Source: Clostridium sp. CAG:557
GTDB lineage: Bacteria > Bacillota > Clostridia > Oscillospirales > Acutalibacteraceae
DNA length: 26,593 nt
Direction of reading: 5' to 3'
Assembly: GCA_000435275.1 (NCBI GenBank)
Contig: FR883894.1
Coordinates: forward strand, 1-26,593
Shown here: positions 15,010 through 23,368 of the stretch, one piece after another
How the letters are laid out: every line of letters starts with the position of its first letter
Numbering within the stretch: the stretch's first letter is position 1
The notes under the pieces: generated by a model
What the model saw: the letters and a program-made list of their open reading frames with translations, nothing else
Told to the model about the DNA's origin: nothing
Databases searched by the model: none
Position numbers and translations under genes: made by a program

Positions 15010-16404
15010 TTATTTTTTCTCTTCCATTTTTTCTTCGTGATAATATTTGTCAAGAATGGCATCATCTATGCGGTCAAGCTCTTTCCTCGGTAAAGTTGAT
15101 AGCAATTTCCAGCCAAGGTCAAGACTTTTTTTGATACTTCTATCTTCATTAAATGCCTGATTCACGAACTTTTTCTCAAATTCTTCGCCAAACGCTAAAA
15201 GTTTCTTATCATCCGGAGAAAGCTCCTCCTCACCGATAACTGAAGCCAATGAGCGCGCGTCTTTAACCTTTGCATAAGACGCAAAAAGCTGGTTAGCCAG
15301 CGCCGAATGGTCTTCTCGCGTGTAACCTTCGCCAATTCCATCCTTCATCAAACGAGAAAGTGACGGCAAAACCGAAACCGGTGGATAAATTCCTTCGCCT
15401 TCAAGCGCACGCTCCAAAACGATTTGCCCTTCGGTGATATATCCGGTTAAATCCGGCACAGGGTGCGTTATGTCATCGTTAGGCATCGTCAAAATTGGAA
15501 TTTGCGTAACCGAACCTTTTTTCCCATTAATCATGCCGGCTCTCTCGTAAATCGAAGCCAAATCGGAGTAAAGATAGCCCGGATAGCCTTTCCTGCCTGG
15601 GATTTCGCCCTTTGATGAGCTAAATTCGCGCAAAGCTTCGGCATAAGAAGTCATGTCGGTCATAATTACCAATATATGCATATCGTGCTCAAAAGCCAGA
15701 TATTCCGCTGCTGTCAAGGCACACCGGGGCGTCAAAGTTCTTTCAATAACCGGGTCATTTGACAAATTCAAAAACATTACCACGCGCTGCAGCACCCCAG
15801 ATTCCTCGAAACTACGCTTAAAATAGTCCGCAACGTCGTTTTTTACACCCATCGCAGCAAAAACTATCGCAAAATTCTCATTTTCAGCTGAGGAAATCTT
15901 TGCCTGACGTGCAATTTGAATCGCTAATTCGTTGTGTTTCATGCCAGAACCTGAAAATATTGGCAACTTTTGACCACGAATCAGCGTAGACAACGTGTCT
16001 ATCGTAGAAATTCCAGTATTTATATAATTTTTAGGATACAATCTCGACACCGGATTTATCGGCATTCCGTTGATATTCATTTTCTTTTCCGGAAAAATAT
16101 CACCCAAACCGTCAATAGGTCTTCCAGCGCCGTCAAAAACTCTTCCCAAAATTTCAGGAGAAAGCGCCAACTCCATCGGATGGCCTTTTAATCGAGTTTT
16201 TGTGTTGTTCAGCGAAATATTTTTCGTGCCCTCAAAAACCTGCACCACGATTCTATCGCCATCTATCTGAACAACTCTTCCCTGACGCATTGAGCCGTCC
16301 TCCAACCGAATCTCGACAATTTCTTCAAAAGAAACATCAGAAACGCCGTCAATCACAATCAAAGAGCCGCTAATTTCCTTCACGCCAATGTAATCAATTA
16401 TCAC
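15010..16404 (-). CDS. ntpB: V-type ATPase subunit B
   Basis: Subunit B is the non-catalytic nucleotide-binding subunit alternating with A in the V1 head. At 464 residues it has the usual length. The degenerate P-loop region reads PIFSGSGMKHNELAIQIARQ, lacking the Walker Lys-Thr, as normal for B. MTDMTSYAEALREFSSSKGE and GRKGYPGYLYSDLASIYERAG are strongly conserved family segments. The GTG start (16402-16404) has AGGAG 9 nt upstream. It is separated from subunit A by 39 bp and is followed at once by subunit D, the A-B-D order seen in most bacterial operons of this type. Confidence 0.97.
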   Translation of the reverse strand: MIIDYIGVKEISGSLIVIDGVSDVSFEEIVEIRLEDGSMRQGRVVQIDGDRIVVQVFEGTKNISLNNTKTRLKGHPMELALSPEILGRVFDGAGRPIDGLGDIFPEKKMNINGMPINPVSRLYPKNYINTGISTIDTLSTLIRGQKLPIFSGSGMKHNELAIQIARQAKISSAENENFAIVFAAMGVKNDVADYFKRSFEESGVLQRVVMFLNLSNDPVIERTLTPRCALTAAEYLAFEHDMHILVIMTDMTSYAEALREFSSSKGEIPGRKGYPGYLYSDLASIYERAGMINGKKGSVTQIPILTMPNDDITHPVPDLTGYITEGQIVLERALEGEGIYPPVSVLPSLSRLMKDGIGEGYTREDHSALANQLFASYAKVKDARSLASVIGEEELSPDDKKLLAFGEEFEKKFVNQAFNEDRSIKKSLDLGWKLLSTLPRKELDRIDDAILDKYYHEEKMEEKK

Positions 16405-16443
16405 TTTATCACGCTCCTAACGCTGTTTTTCTCGAGCAGTCGC

Positions 16444-18204
16444 CTAAGATTTCAAAATTCCGTCGAAAGCCTTGTCGATCTCTGCAATATAGTCATCGAA
16501 CATCTGCAATTTATCGTTTGGAACATCGTATTTCATCTTGGTAAGTTTATCAAAGAGTCCCAATTCTGATATTCTAGAAATCGGAATTGACGCCAAAATG
16601 AGCTGTCTGGCCTTGTGCTCCAGGTGAAGAATAACTTTCATCATCAATTTTTGTTTCTCTAATGGTACAAACGTATCATCCTTGTGAAACGCATTTTGCT
16701 GCAAAAATCCTACGCGAATGACTTTCGCAATTTCAATTACCAACTTCTGGTCATCCGGCAGCACATCCGAACCAATCAGCTTAACAATTTCCATCAACTT
16801 GCTTTCTTCGTGAAGAATTGCATTTATTTTAGCGCGATATTTTATAAAATCCTCACCAACATTTTGGGCAAACCAAGGGTCAAGGTCGGTAAAATACTCA
16901 CTGTAGCTCTGCATCCAGTTTATCGCCGGATAATGTCGCGCATAAGCCAAAGATTTGTCCAGCGCCCAAAAAGCTCTAATAAAACGCTTGGTATTTTGCG
17001 TAACCGGCTCCGAAAAGTCCGCACCCTGTGGCGAAACCGCGCCAATTATCGTAACCGAACCGTCAGAATTGTTTAAATTTTTAGTAAGTCCAGCACGTTC
17101 ATAAAACTCTGACAACCTAGACGGCAAGTAAGCCGGAAATCCTTCTTCGGCAGGCATTTCTTCAAGACGTCCAGAAATTTCTCTAAGAGCCTCCGCCCAC
17201 CGTGAGGTAGAATCTGCCATAATTGCAACATGATATCCCATGTCGCGATAATATTCTGCCAGAGTGATACCGGTATAAATCGAGGCTTCACGCGCTGCTA
17301 CGGGCATGTTTGAAGTATTTGCGATAAGTACAGTACGTTCCGTCATAGGCTTTCCGGATTTTGGGTCAATCAACTCAGAAAACTCGCTCAAAACCTGACT
17401 CATTTCATTTCCGCGCTCACCGCAGCCAACATAAACAATAATATCCGCATCGCACCATTTTGCCAGCTGATGCTGAGTCATAGTTTTTCCAGCGCCAAAT
17501 CCGCCCGGAACTGCAGCCGCACCGCCCTTTGAAATCGGAAAAAGCGTGTCGATAACCCTTTGACCAGTAATCAGTGGAATTGTAGTCGGCAAACGCTTTG
17601 CAACTGGTCTTGGCGTTCTAATAGGCCATTTTTGGCATAAAGTCAAATTAATTTTTTCGTCATTTTCAGATTTTATTGTCACAACAACATCATTGACTGA
17701 AAACTTCCCATCTTTTTTTACCGAAATAACCTCGCCCGCAACATTTGGCGGAAGCATGCAACGATGAGTAATAATACTTGTCTCCTGACACTCCGCGTAA
17801 ACGTCACCGCCGGACAATTTATCTCCAACTTTAACTTTAATTTTCACATTCCATTTTTTATTTTCATCAAGTGCCGAAACTGCCGCCCCTCTTGCAATAA
17901 ATGAACCAGATTTCGCCTCAATAGCACGCAAAGGCCGCTGAATTCCGTCAAATATATTATTGATTATTCCGGGGCCTAAAGTCACCGTCATAGCGCTGCC
18001 CGTACCGATTACTGGCTCCATCGGGCGAAGGCCTGTCGTTTCCTCATAAACCTGAATCGTAGTAAAATCATCAGTAATCCCAATAACTTCTCCGACCAAC
18101 TTGTCATATCCGACAAAAACCATCTCCATCATAGAAAAAGAATCCGTGTCTTTGACCGTGACAACAGGGCCATTTATGCCATAAATAACATTTTGATTTT
18201 TCAT
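16444..18204 (-). CDS. ntpA: V-type ATPase catalytic subunit A
   Basis: This is the catalytic ATP-binding subunit of the V1 head (586 residues). The N-terminal beta-barrel is followed by the A-specific 'bulge' insertion, which separates it from F-type beta subunits. Walker A is GGFGAGKTMTQHQLAKW near residue 235; next come GCGERGNEMSQVL, the Walker B region VAIMADSTSRWAEALREISG, and EEGFPAYLPSRLSEFYERAG. The ATG at 18202-18204 follows GGAG by 10 nt. Nothing in the active site looks damaged. Bacterial enzymes of this type can pump H+ or Na+ at the expense of ATP, or run as synthases; the A subunit does not decide between these. Confidence 0.97.
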   Translation of the reverse strand: MKNQNVIYGINGPVVTVKDTDSFSMMEMVFVGYDKLVGEVIGITDDFTTIQVYEETTGLRPMEPVIGTGSAMTVTLGPGIINNIFDGIQRPLRAIEAKSGSFIARGAAVSALDENKKWNVKIKVKVGDKLSGGDVYAECQETSIITHRCMLPPNVAGEVISVKKDGKFSVNDVVVTIKSENDEKINLTLCQKWPIRTPRPVAKRLPTTIPLITGQRVIDTLFPISKGGAAAVPGGFGAGKTMTQHQLAKWCDADIIVYVGCGERGNEMSQVLSEFSELIDPKSGKPMTERTVLIANTSNMPVAAREASIYTGITLAEYYRDMGYHVAIMADSTSRWAEALREISGRLEEMPAEEGFPAYLPSRLSEFYERAGLTKNLNNSDGSVTIIGAVSPQGADFSEPVTQNTKRFIRAFWALDKSLAYARHYPAINWMQSYSEYFTDLDPWFAQNVGEDFIKYRAKINAILHEESKLMEIVKLIGSDVLPDDQKLVIEIAKVIRVGFLQQNAFHKDDTFVPLEKQKLMMKVILHLEHKARQLILASIPISRISELGLFDKLTKMKYDVPNDKLQMFDDYIAEIDKAFDGILKS

Positions 18205-18231
18205 AAAAATACATCTCCAACAAGCCGAACA

Positions 18232-18825
18232 TTAAAATATATTTAGCTTAGAGTTTTCTTCAAACCAATTTCGCTGCTCTTCTAATTTTGAATCCAAAGT
18301 TTCATCCACAACCAAAGACATTACCTTATTAACGGCTAAAATGCCACCAATTTTTATACTGTCGCTCACTTCCACCTTGCAAATTTTTCCGTAAGCTTCC
18401 CTAATAACGTCGATAAAAACCTCATCTCTTTTGCAAATATATAAAACCGTTCCAGATTTCTTTAATATTTTAGAAACTGCCCCTGCATAATTCTTTAAAA
18501 GTTTAATATAGTCCTGCGTTTTAGCAAAGTTTAAAAGTTTATCTTGAGCTTTTTTGAAAACATCATTCATAATTGTCTGACGTTTTGCAAAAAGCTCTCT
18601 GCGTTTTTCAAATTCCAACTTAGAAACTTCACTAGCAATATTTTTTTTCATCTGAGCCATTTCATTTTGAATTAAGTAATACGCATCTCTCAAAACTTCG
18701 GCTTCTGCCTTCTGAAGCTCATACTTACGAAACTCTTCAGCTCGAGTTTTAATTTCTTTTCTCTGTTCAGCCGCATACTTGTTAATGGCTTTTAAAAAGT
18801 TGCTGGTTTTGCCTATATCTTGCAT
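18232..18825 (-). CDS. ntpE: V-type ATPase subunit E (peripheral stalk)
   Basis: The 197-residue subunit E pairs with the G/H subunit to form the peripheral stalk linking V1 to the membrane part. The N-terminal half (to about residue 110) is a long charged helix rich in Lys, Glu, Ala and Arg. The C-terminal half is a small alpha/beta domain with the characteristic KIGGILAVNKVMSLVVDETLDSKL (split here: KIGGILAV and VDETLDSKLEEQ). The ATG at 18823-18825 has GGAGG 7 nt upstream and is preferred to the overlapping GTG at 18831. It sits between F and A, whereas E precedes F (with C between) in Enterococcus and Thermus operons. Confidence 0.9.
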   Translation of the reverse strand: MQDIGKTSNFLKAINKYAAEQRKEIKTRAEEFRKYELQKAEAEVLRDAYYLIQNEMAQMKKNIASEVSKLEFEKRRELFAKRQTIMNDVFKKAQDKLLNFAKTQDYIKLLKNYAGAVSKILKKSGTVLYICKRDEVFIDVIREAYGKICKVEVSDSIKIGGILAVNKVMSLVVDETLDSKLEEQRNWFEENSKLNIF

Positions 18826-18859
18826 TATCACACCTCCGGCCGGTAAAATTTTTTAAAAG

Positions 18860-19168
18860 TCAAATTTTAATACCAATCGCATCTCGCACATATTTCGTAA
18901 TAGAATCGCTTGCTCTACCGTTGCCGTGTCTATCAGGAATCTCCACAATCAACGGTTTAGAATGATTAAGCTTGATATCATAAATAAAGTCTCTGCAAAT
19001 TTTGACGAGATTTTCAGTGATCAAAATAACAGCAATATCCTCATCTTTTAGTGCCTCGTTCAAGGCATTTTTTATTTCGAGTTCCTTATGGACAACCACA
19101 CCTGGAATGCCCACCAAACGCATCCCAACTAAAGTGTCTTTATTATCGCTGATAAGATGAAATTTCAT
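18860..19168 (-). CDS. ntpG: V-type ATPase subunit F (central stalk)
   Basis: Subunit F binds subunit D at the base of the rotor shaft and modulates activity. The 102-residue protein has the Rossmann-like F fold, with HLISDNKDTLVGMRLVGIPG at the start, DIAVILITENLV in the middle and PLIVEIPDRHG toward the end. I begin at the ATG at 19166-19168, the usual family start. GGGAGG at 19181-19186 is 12 nt upstream, a little far. The longer open frame to 19201 adds 11 residues and starts at a TTG with no binding site. In Enterococcus naming this subunit is NtpG. Confidence 0.93.
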   Translation of the reverse strand: MKFHLISDNKDTLVGMRLVGIPGVVVHKELEIKNALNEALKDEDIAVILITENLVKICRDFIYDIKLNHSKPLIVEIPDRHGNGRASDSITKYVRDAIGIKI

Positions 19169-19206
19169 AAAAACACCGAACCTCCCGAAAAAATTTTTCA
19201 ATGAAA

Positions 19207-19662
19207 CTAAATAAATTTAATAAATATAGCGATAAGCAATCCGAAAATCGAAACGCCCTCCGCAAGTCCCACGAAAACAATAGCTTTACCAAAAGCCTTC
19301 GGATCTTCAGAAGTTGCACCAATAGCCGCCGGAGCAGCAGCAGCAACAGCGATTCCGCTGCCGATAGACGCAAGCCCCATAACTAAAGCCATTGCAATAG
19401 AATCCCATTCTTTGTCGGACTTTGTCTGATTCTCTGCTATAGTCGTAGAAGAAGTCGAAATTTCCGTAGAAGAAAGTTCACCTTCAGCAGAGGCAACAAA
19501 CGCAGTCGATGCGAAAGAAGCCATAAATAAAATTGCGAACGAGCACAATTGCATAGCCACAGCCTTCGCGGGTTTCATGCCTTTTTTTACCGCATAAGTA
19601 CAACCACCAAGCGAAACTACCAATAAACCTATAAAAAACATAAAAATCAATACAGCACTCAT
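19207..19662 (-). CDS. ntpK: V-type ATPase subunit K (rotor proteolipid) with N-terminal membrane hairpin
   Basis: This is the membrane rotor ring subunit. The 151-residue protein has four hydrophobic segments (about 1-24, 34-58, 88-117, 124-150). The second hairpin is the classical proteolipid, with GSGIAVAAAAPAAIGATSED and the ion-binding Glu135 in VGLAEGVSIFG. The first hairpin lacks an ion-carrying acid and is followed by a Ser/Thr-rich linker (about residues 61-87). Related Clostridia proteins have, as far as I recall, a similar layout. The linker region might also mark a cleavable leader. The ATG at 19660-19662 follows GGAGG by 8 nt; the longer frame begins inside that site. The Glu is followed by Gly-Val-Ser, and I cannot assign H+ or Na+ from this. 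Confidence 0.92.
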   Translation of the reverse strand: MSAVLIFMFFIGLLVVSLGGCTYAVKKGMKPAKAVAMQLCSFAILFMASFASTAFVASAEGELSSTEISTSSTTIAENQTKSDKEWDSIAMALVMGLASIGSGIAVAAAAPAAIGATSEDPKAFGKAIVFVGLAEGVSIFGLLIAIFIKFI

Positions 19663-19699
19663 TACAATTTCCTCCAAAATTTAAAATAATTTAATCAAT

Positions 19700-21646
19700 C
19701 TATAAATTTTCTTCAGACACTTTAATCGGCGTAAATGGTCGACCCTGCCCCTCAAAGAATCTGCTAAACAACTCGTAAAAATTGAGCCTTAGCACCTGAA
19801 TTCCAACCAAAAGGCCTTCCAACGCGATAACAAAAATATTTCCGAACACCGCCACAATTGTGTATCCAATAATTCCGCCAGGAACAATCTCCGCAATGGT
19901 AAATACAACCATCATCATACCCGCGTGAACCAAAACATATGCGCCAACACGCAAAAATGACATTGTATTCGTAATGTAACTCAGCATAATTTCAAACATC
20001 TCGAAGCTGTTCTGTACAATATATTCGCCCCATTTTTCGGGCCTCCAATCAGGTTTTCTTGCCAACAATTTTCCAAGCGGTTCTTTAAAGAAAATTAAAA
20101 CCAGTGGCAAAACTATCAAACCCAAAATGTATGGTAACGACATCAAATTTGCACCCAAAACCATAGAGCCCATGCCGATCATTAAAGAGCCGTAAAATAG
20201 TATCCCTGCGATACCATTTTGTCCGAATATGGCATTTTCGTAATTTTTTCGTCGAAACGAAGAATAAATGTTCAAAATCATAGATAAAAGTATCGTCGTC
20301 GCACCCAAAATCACTGCTAAAACTATGATAATCATAACCGTTTTCGGCTCCAGCACATCGACAGGCTTTTTATCCAAATTAAATAAAAGCTTGTAAACCG
20401 GGTCAAGCGCGTGCTCTAGGCCAAATACCGCACCATATATCAAACCAAAAATTGATGCTGAAAATCCACATCGAATTAAAATTTTGCCAAGCATCATTTT
20501 TTTGAACTTCCACATAAGTGCGCCTACAACTGACAAAACTATGCCCTGACCGAAATCGCCGAACATTATGCCAAACAAAAGCGTGTATAAAATTGAAACT
20601 ATAACTGTGGGGTCAATTTCATTGTAGCTCGGCAGACCGTACATTTCAACAAAAGATTCAAACGGCCGAGAAAACCGATTATTTTTTAATTTTACTGGCG
20701 GAGAATGTTTTTCTTCGTTATCGGCCTTCTCAATTGAAAATTCTATGCCATAAACATCGCTCAGCTGGCGTGAAAAATTCTCTTCTTGGTCCTCCGGAAT
20801 CCATCCCACCAAAATAAAGCTTTCATTATACTTCGAAACATACTTTTTTATGCCAAAGTAGGTGTTCATTTCTTCAAGCTTCGTATAAAATCTTAAACAT
20901 TGATCTTTTTGTGTTTTCCAAAAGTTCTCAATTTTTTTATTAATCCGCTCAAGCTCCTTATTCGCCTCATCAATTAAACCTTTTATCGTATCGCGTTCAG
21001 TTTCTGGAGTGCCATTAATCTGATTAAGCCAAAGCCTTTCAAAATAAAGCCCCGCGAATTTTCTATCAATCTCTGCGATGTTTTCAAGTGGCGCAAAATA
21101 GACACCCCAACAGGCCTTTTCGTCGACAGTACAAGGAAAAAACAACATATATGGATCATCTTGCTGATGTGCGTTCAGCTTTTGAAAACTTTCTTTGGGC
21201 AGCTTTCCAAACCGAACCTTAATGTACTTACAAGCAAAAATCTCCGCCAAATTCAAGTCTAGCCCAATAAAATGACTGATGTTATTCAAAGCTTTTTGGT
21301 GCTTTGCAATCTCGGTAAGAGCCTCCTGTTTTTTGTCAAGCAAAATTCCCAATTTATAATTTATATAATTTACATAATCATTAATTTCTTTTAAGCTCAC
21401 GTCAAAGTCCGAAATATCCACCATATTCAAACTCATTCCGGCTTTTTTTAGCATATCCTTAAGCTTTCTAAGCGGCTCGCTGTAAGGATTTCCCTCTGAA
21501 AGTGGGACAAATTTATTATTTTTAGAATAAAAAGAAAGCGCGTCATCAGGGTGAAAAATGCCAGACTTCCCACAAACTTTAATTACTTCGTCAAGAGCCG
21601 GCAAAACACCGATGATACTTGCTATCTTGACAGATGAAACCGCCAC
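19700..21646 (-). CDS. ntpI: V-type ATPase subunit I (membrane stator)
   Basis: Subunit I (a-subunit type) is the stator that carries the ion half-channels. The first 340 or so residues are soluble and partly coiled coil and contact the peripheral stalk. The rest holds seven or eight membrane segments, beginning after IMFGDFGQG. The essential arginine lies in MSFLRVGAYVLVHAGM, and the C-terminus has LRLNFYELFSRFFEGQGRPF, another family signature. I place the start at GTG (21644-21646), three bases from the subunit C stop, which yields VAVSSVKIASIIG. The open frame reaches a TTG at 21658, but it would begin within the end of the C gene with poor spacing. The product is 648 residues, typical of the family. 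Confidence 0.93.
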   Translation of the reverse strand: MAVSSVKIASIIGVLPALDEVIKVCGKSGIFHPDDALSFYSKNNKFVPLSEGNPYSEPLRKLKDMLKKAGMSLNMVDISDFDVSLKEINDYVNYINYKLGILLDKKQEALTEIAKHQKALNNISHFIGLDLNLAEIFACKYIKVRFGKLPKESFQKLNAHQQDDPYMLFFPCTVDEKACWGVYFAPLENIAEIDRKFAGLYFERLWLNQINGTPETERDTIKGLIDEANKELERINKKIENFWKTQKDQCLRFYTKLEEMNTYFGIKKYVSKYNESFILVGWIPEDQEENFSRQLSDVYGIEFSIEKADNEEKHSPPVKLKNNRFSRPFESFVEMYGLPSYNEIDPTVIVSILYTLLFGIMFGDFGQGIVLSVVGALMWKFKKMMLGKILIRCGFSASIFGLIYGAVFGLEHALDPVYKLLFNLDKKPVDVLEPKTVMIIIVLAVILGATTILLSMILNIYSSFRRKNYENAIFGQNGIAGILFYGSLMIGMGSMVLGANLMSLPYILGLIVLPLVLIFFKEPLGKLLARKPDWRPEKWGEYIVQNSFEMFEIMLSYITNTMSFLRVGAYVLVHAGMMMVVFTIAEIVPGGIIGYTIVAVFGNIFVIALEGLLVGIQVLRLNFYELFSRFFEGQGRPFTPIKVSEENL

Positions 21647-21647
21647 G

Positions 21648-22700
21648 TTATACCACAACCTCTCTATTTTGATTTTTCAAAATCAACAAATTCTCAATCT
21701 CACTTTTGTGCACATTATATCTGACACCCTCAATTATCGTAGTCAAATTTTGGATTTCGATTTGCAAAAGGAAGATATAAGAAAGCATAATCACAGATGG
21801 GTGCACAGAAAATCTAATAGAATTTCTACACTTATCATAAAGCATACGGTCTGGTAGCTCGTCGACGTAATTAAAATCAATTTTTTTAAGTTTTTTCCCG
21901 CGATTAGTATTTTCCATAATAGAAAAAACTTGTTTTTCATCCTTAGCCTTGCACATTTCATCAATATACTTAGCTTTTACCGTGCCGTAATTCAAAACAG
22001 CCGATTTCACTTTGCTATTGTTTCTTTTCAATCGAACTATCCTGACGAAATTACTGTAGTCAATATAGGAGTCCAGAATTTCAGACAACTCATCTCGAAC
22101 TTTTTTCGAAGTATTTTTTTTCAACGCATCAAAAAACTTCCCATAAAGGTAATTATAAAGCGTTTTTTCAATCGCAGATAGGTCTAAAACTTGGCCTTTT
22201 TGAGGTTTGTGTTTTGCCAAAAGCTCCGCATAAGGAGAATTTTTTAAAACGTTCAAAAAATCATCATAATTTTTGATAGAAGTAAGGCCCAGAAGGTCAA
22301 TTTTTGTTCTTTTGTTAAAAAACATCGGCAACGAATAGATATACCCATACGGATTTCCGCTAGCTAGATACATCAAACTATGAATAAGCTGTTCAATTTC
22401 CGTCCTAACAATTGTGTACTCAGCAAGGCTATTTCCCGTTGATATTTCGTATCTGCAAAGCATTTCGAGTTCATGAAACAATTTTTTTCGAATAATATTT
22501 TCAAGCTGATTTCTATTAATATCCAATTCATTAACGCCGGCCAATTCGCTGCTGTAATGCGTGTTATTTTTTAGATAAACAGCAACATCAGTCACCGTGG
22601 CGCAAGCCATCAAGTTGTTGTAATCTTGAGAAGTAATGCGCTTTCCATACATAGCGCGAACTTTTGCCGAAATAACGTTTGAAGCGTAATTAGAAAGCAC
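21648..22700 (-). CDS. ntpC: V-type ATPase subunit C (AC39 type)
   Basis: Subunit C is the socket that joins the central shaft to the membrane rotor ring. This 350-residue, mostly helical, charged protein matches the AC39 family in length and in the start (SNYASNVISAKVRAMYGKRI). GTG at 22698-22700 is preferred. GGGAG at 22711-22715 lies 10 nt upstream, while the outer GTG at 22709 is almost in contact with it and overlaps the preceding stop. The gene sits before subunit I, unlike the Enterococcus order where it follows E. It is less conserved than A, B or D; the assignment rests on length, N-terminal similarity and position. Confidence 0.87.
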   Translation of the reverse strand: MLSNYASNVISAKVRAMYGKRITSQDYNNLMACATVTDVAVYLKNNTHYSSELAGVNELDINRNQLENIIRKKLFHELEMLCRYEISTGNSLAEYTIVRTEIEQLIHSLMYLASGNPYGYIYSLPMFFNKRTKIDLLGLTSIKNYDDFLNVLKNSPYAELLAKHKPQKGQVLDLSAIEKTLYNYLYGKFFDALKKNTSKKVRDELSEILDSYIDYSNFVRIVRLKRNNSKVKSAVLNYGTVKAKYIDEMCKAKDEKQVFSIMENTNRGKKLKKIDFNYVDELPDRMLYDKCRNSIRFSVHPSVIMLSYIFLLQIEIQNLTTIIEGVRYNVHKSEIENLLILKNQNREVVV

Positions 22701-22705
22701 AAAAA

Positions 22706-23017
22706 TCACTCTCCCAAAACATTTTTCACAATAGAATCAACCCAAACATCGCCGTTTTGAGCATATAATTCGTCTAGAGAGTGAGATATACTTTCACAAT
22801 TTGAAATTATTTTTAATTTTTGTTCTTCAGCCAATTTACGTTCGGTATTCTCGTTTACAGCAAGTCTTTTTCTGGCTCTTTCCAGATATTCATTTCGGAT
22901 CTCATCTTTTTTTATTTTAATTTCATTTTCCAAATTAATTTTATCTTTTTGAGCGCGTTGAGTTAAATCTCTGGCGGTTTTATCCATCTCGATTATTCTC
23001 GCTATCATGTCTTTCAC
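22706..23017 (-). CDS. ntpF: V-type ATPase subunit G/H (peripheral stalk)
   Basis: This is the first gene of the ATPase operon. The 103-residue protein is a nearly continuous charged helix (about residues 10-70, rich in Lys, Glu, Arg), as expected for the G/H stalk partner of subunit E. The start is set by the sequence. GTG at 23015-23017 lies 8 nt after GGGAGG (23026-23031), and the promoter at 23067-23095 would start its transcript near 23060. The longer open frame to 23095 would therefore begin upstream of that transcript. The open frame overlaps the beginning of the subunit C frame. Assignment rests on composition and operon position. Confidence 0.82.
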   Translation of the reverse strand: MKDMIARIIEMDKTARDLTQRAQKDKINLENEIKIKKDEIRNEYLERARKRLAVNENTERKLAEEQKLKIISNCESISHSLDELYAQNGDVWVDSIVKNVLGE

Positions 23018-23066
23018 AAAAAGCACCTCCCGAAGGATAATATCGATAAAAACGCATCTAATAAAG

Positions 23067-23095
23067 ATTATATTCTTTAAAAGGTAAAGTTTCAA
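23067..23095 (-). promoter_or_regulatory. Proximal promoter of the V-type ATPase operon
   Basis: Minus strand: -35 TTGAAA (23090-23095), a 17-bp spacer and a perfect -10 TATAAT (23067-23072). The transcript would begin near 23060, leaving about 43 nt before the GTG of the first gene. Confidence 0.65.
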
Positions 23096-23169
23096 TAAAA
23101 TAACAAAATTTATCTGTACAAACCCACATAATTAAGATAATTATAGAAATAAATTTTAAGAATAATTAA

Positions 23170-23198
23170 ATTATGCTCTTAAAAAGAGTATTTGTCAA
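23170..23198 (-). promoter_or_regulatory. Distal promoter of the V-type ATPase operon with an internal palindrome
   Basis: Minus strand: perfect -35 TTGACA (23193-23198), a 17-bp spacer and -10 CATAAT (23170-23175). The spacer holds the inverted repeat CTCTT-AAA-AAGAG (23176-23188), well placed for a regulator to act between the two boxes. It lies about 100 bp upstream of the proximal promoter. Confidence 0.6.
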
Positions 23199-23292
23199 TA
23201 GTGTACTGTTATAAATGAATAAAAAAACGAAATAAATTTTATCTTCGCGAAACTTGTAAAAAAATACATTTATGTTTAAAAATTTTCATATT

Positions 23293-23353
23293 AAAACACC
23301 GTATCATAAGTAAAAAAGTAAGTAAATCTTTACCTTTTTCATATAATACGGTG
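23293..23353 (-). terminator. Terminator after the 85-residue protein gene
   Basis: On the minus strand CACCGTAT (23346-23353) pairs with ATACGGTG (23297-23304), and an inner AAAAAGGTAA/TTACTTTTTT pairing shortens the loop. TTTT follows at 23293-23296. The stem is long and imperfect and the T-run is short, so termination strength is uncertain. It separates the small gene from the ATPase promoters. Confidence 0.5.
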
Positions 23354-23368
23354 CTACTCCAAAATGTT

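Noticed and set aside
23018..23095. 26-residue N-terminal extension of the ATPase G/H subunit
   Set aside because: It overlaps a consensus promoter whose transcript would start near 23060; GTG at 23017 has an optimal binding site.
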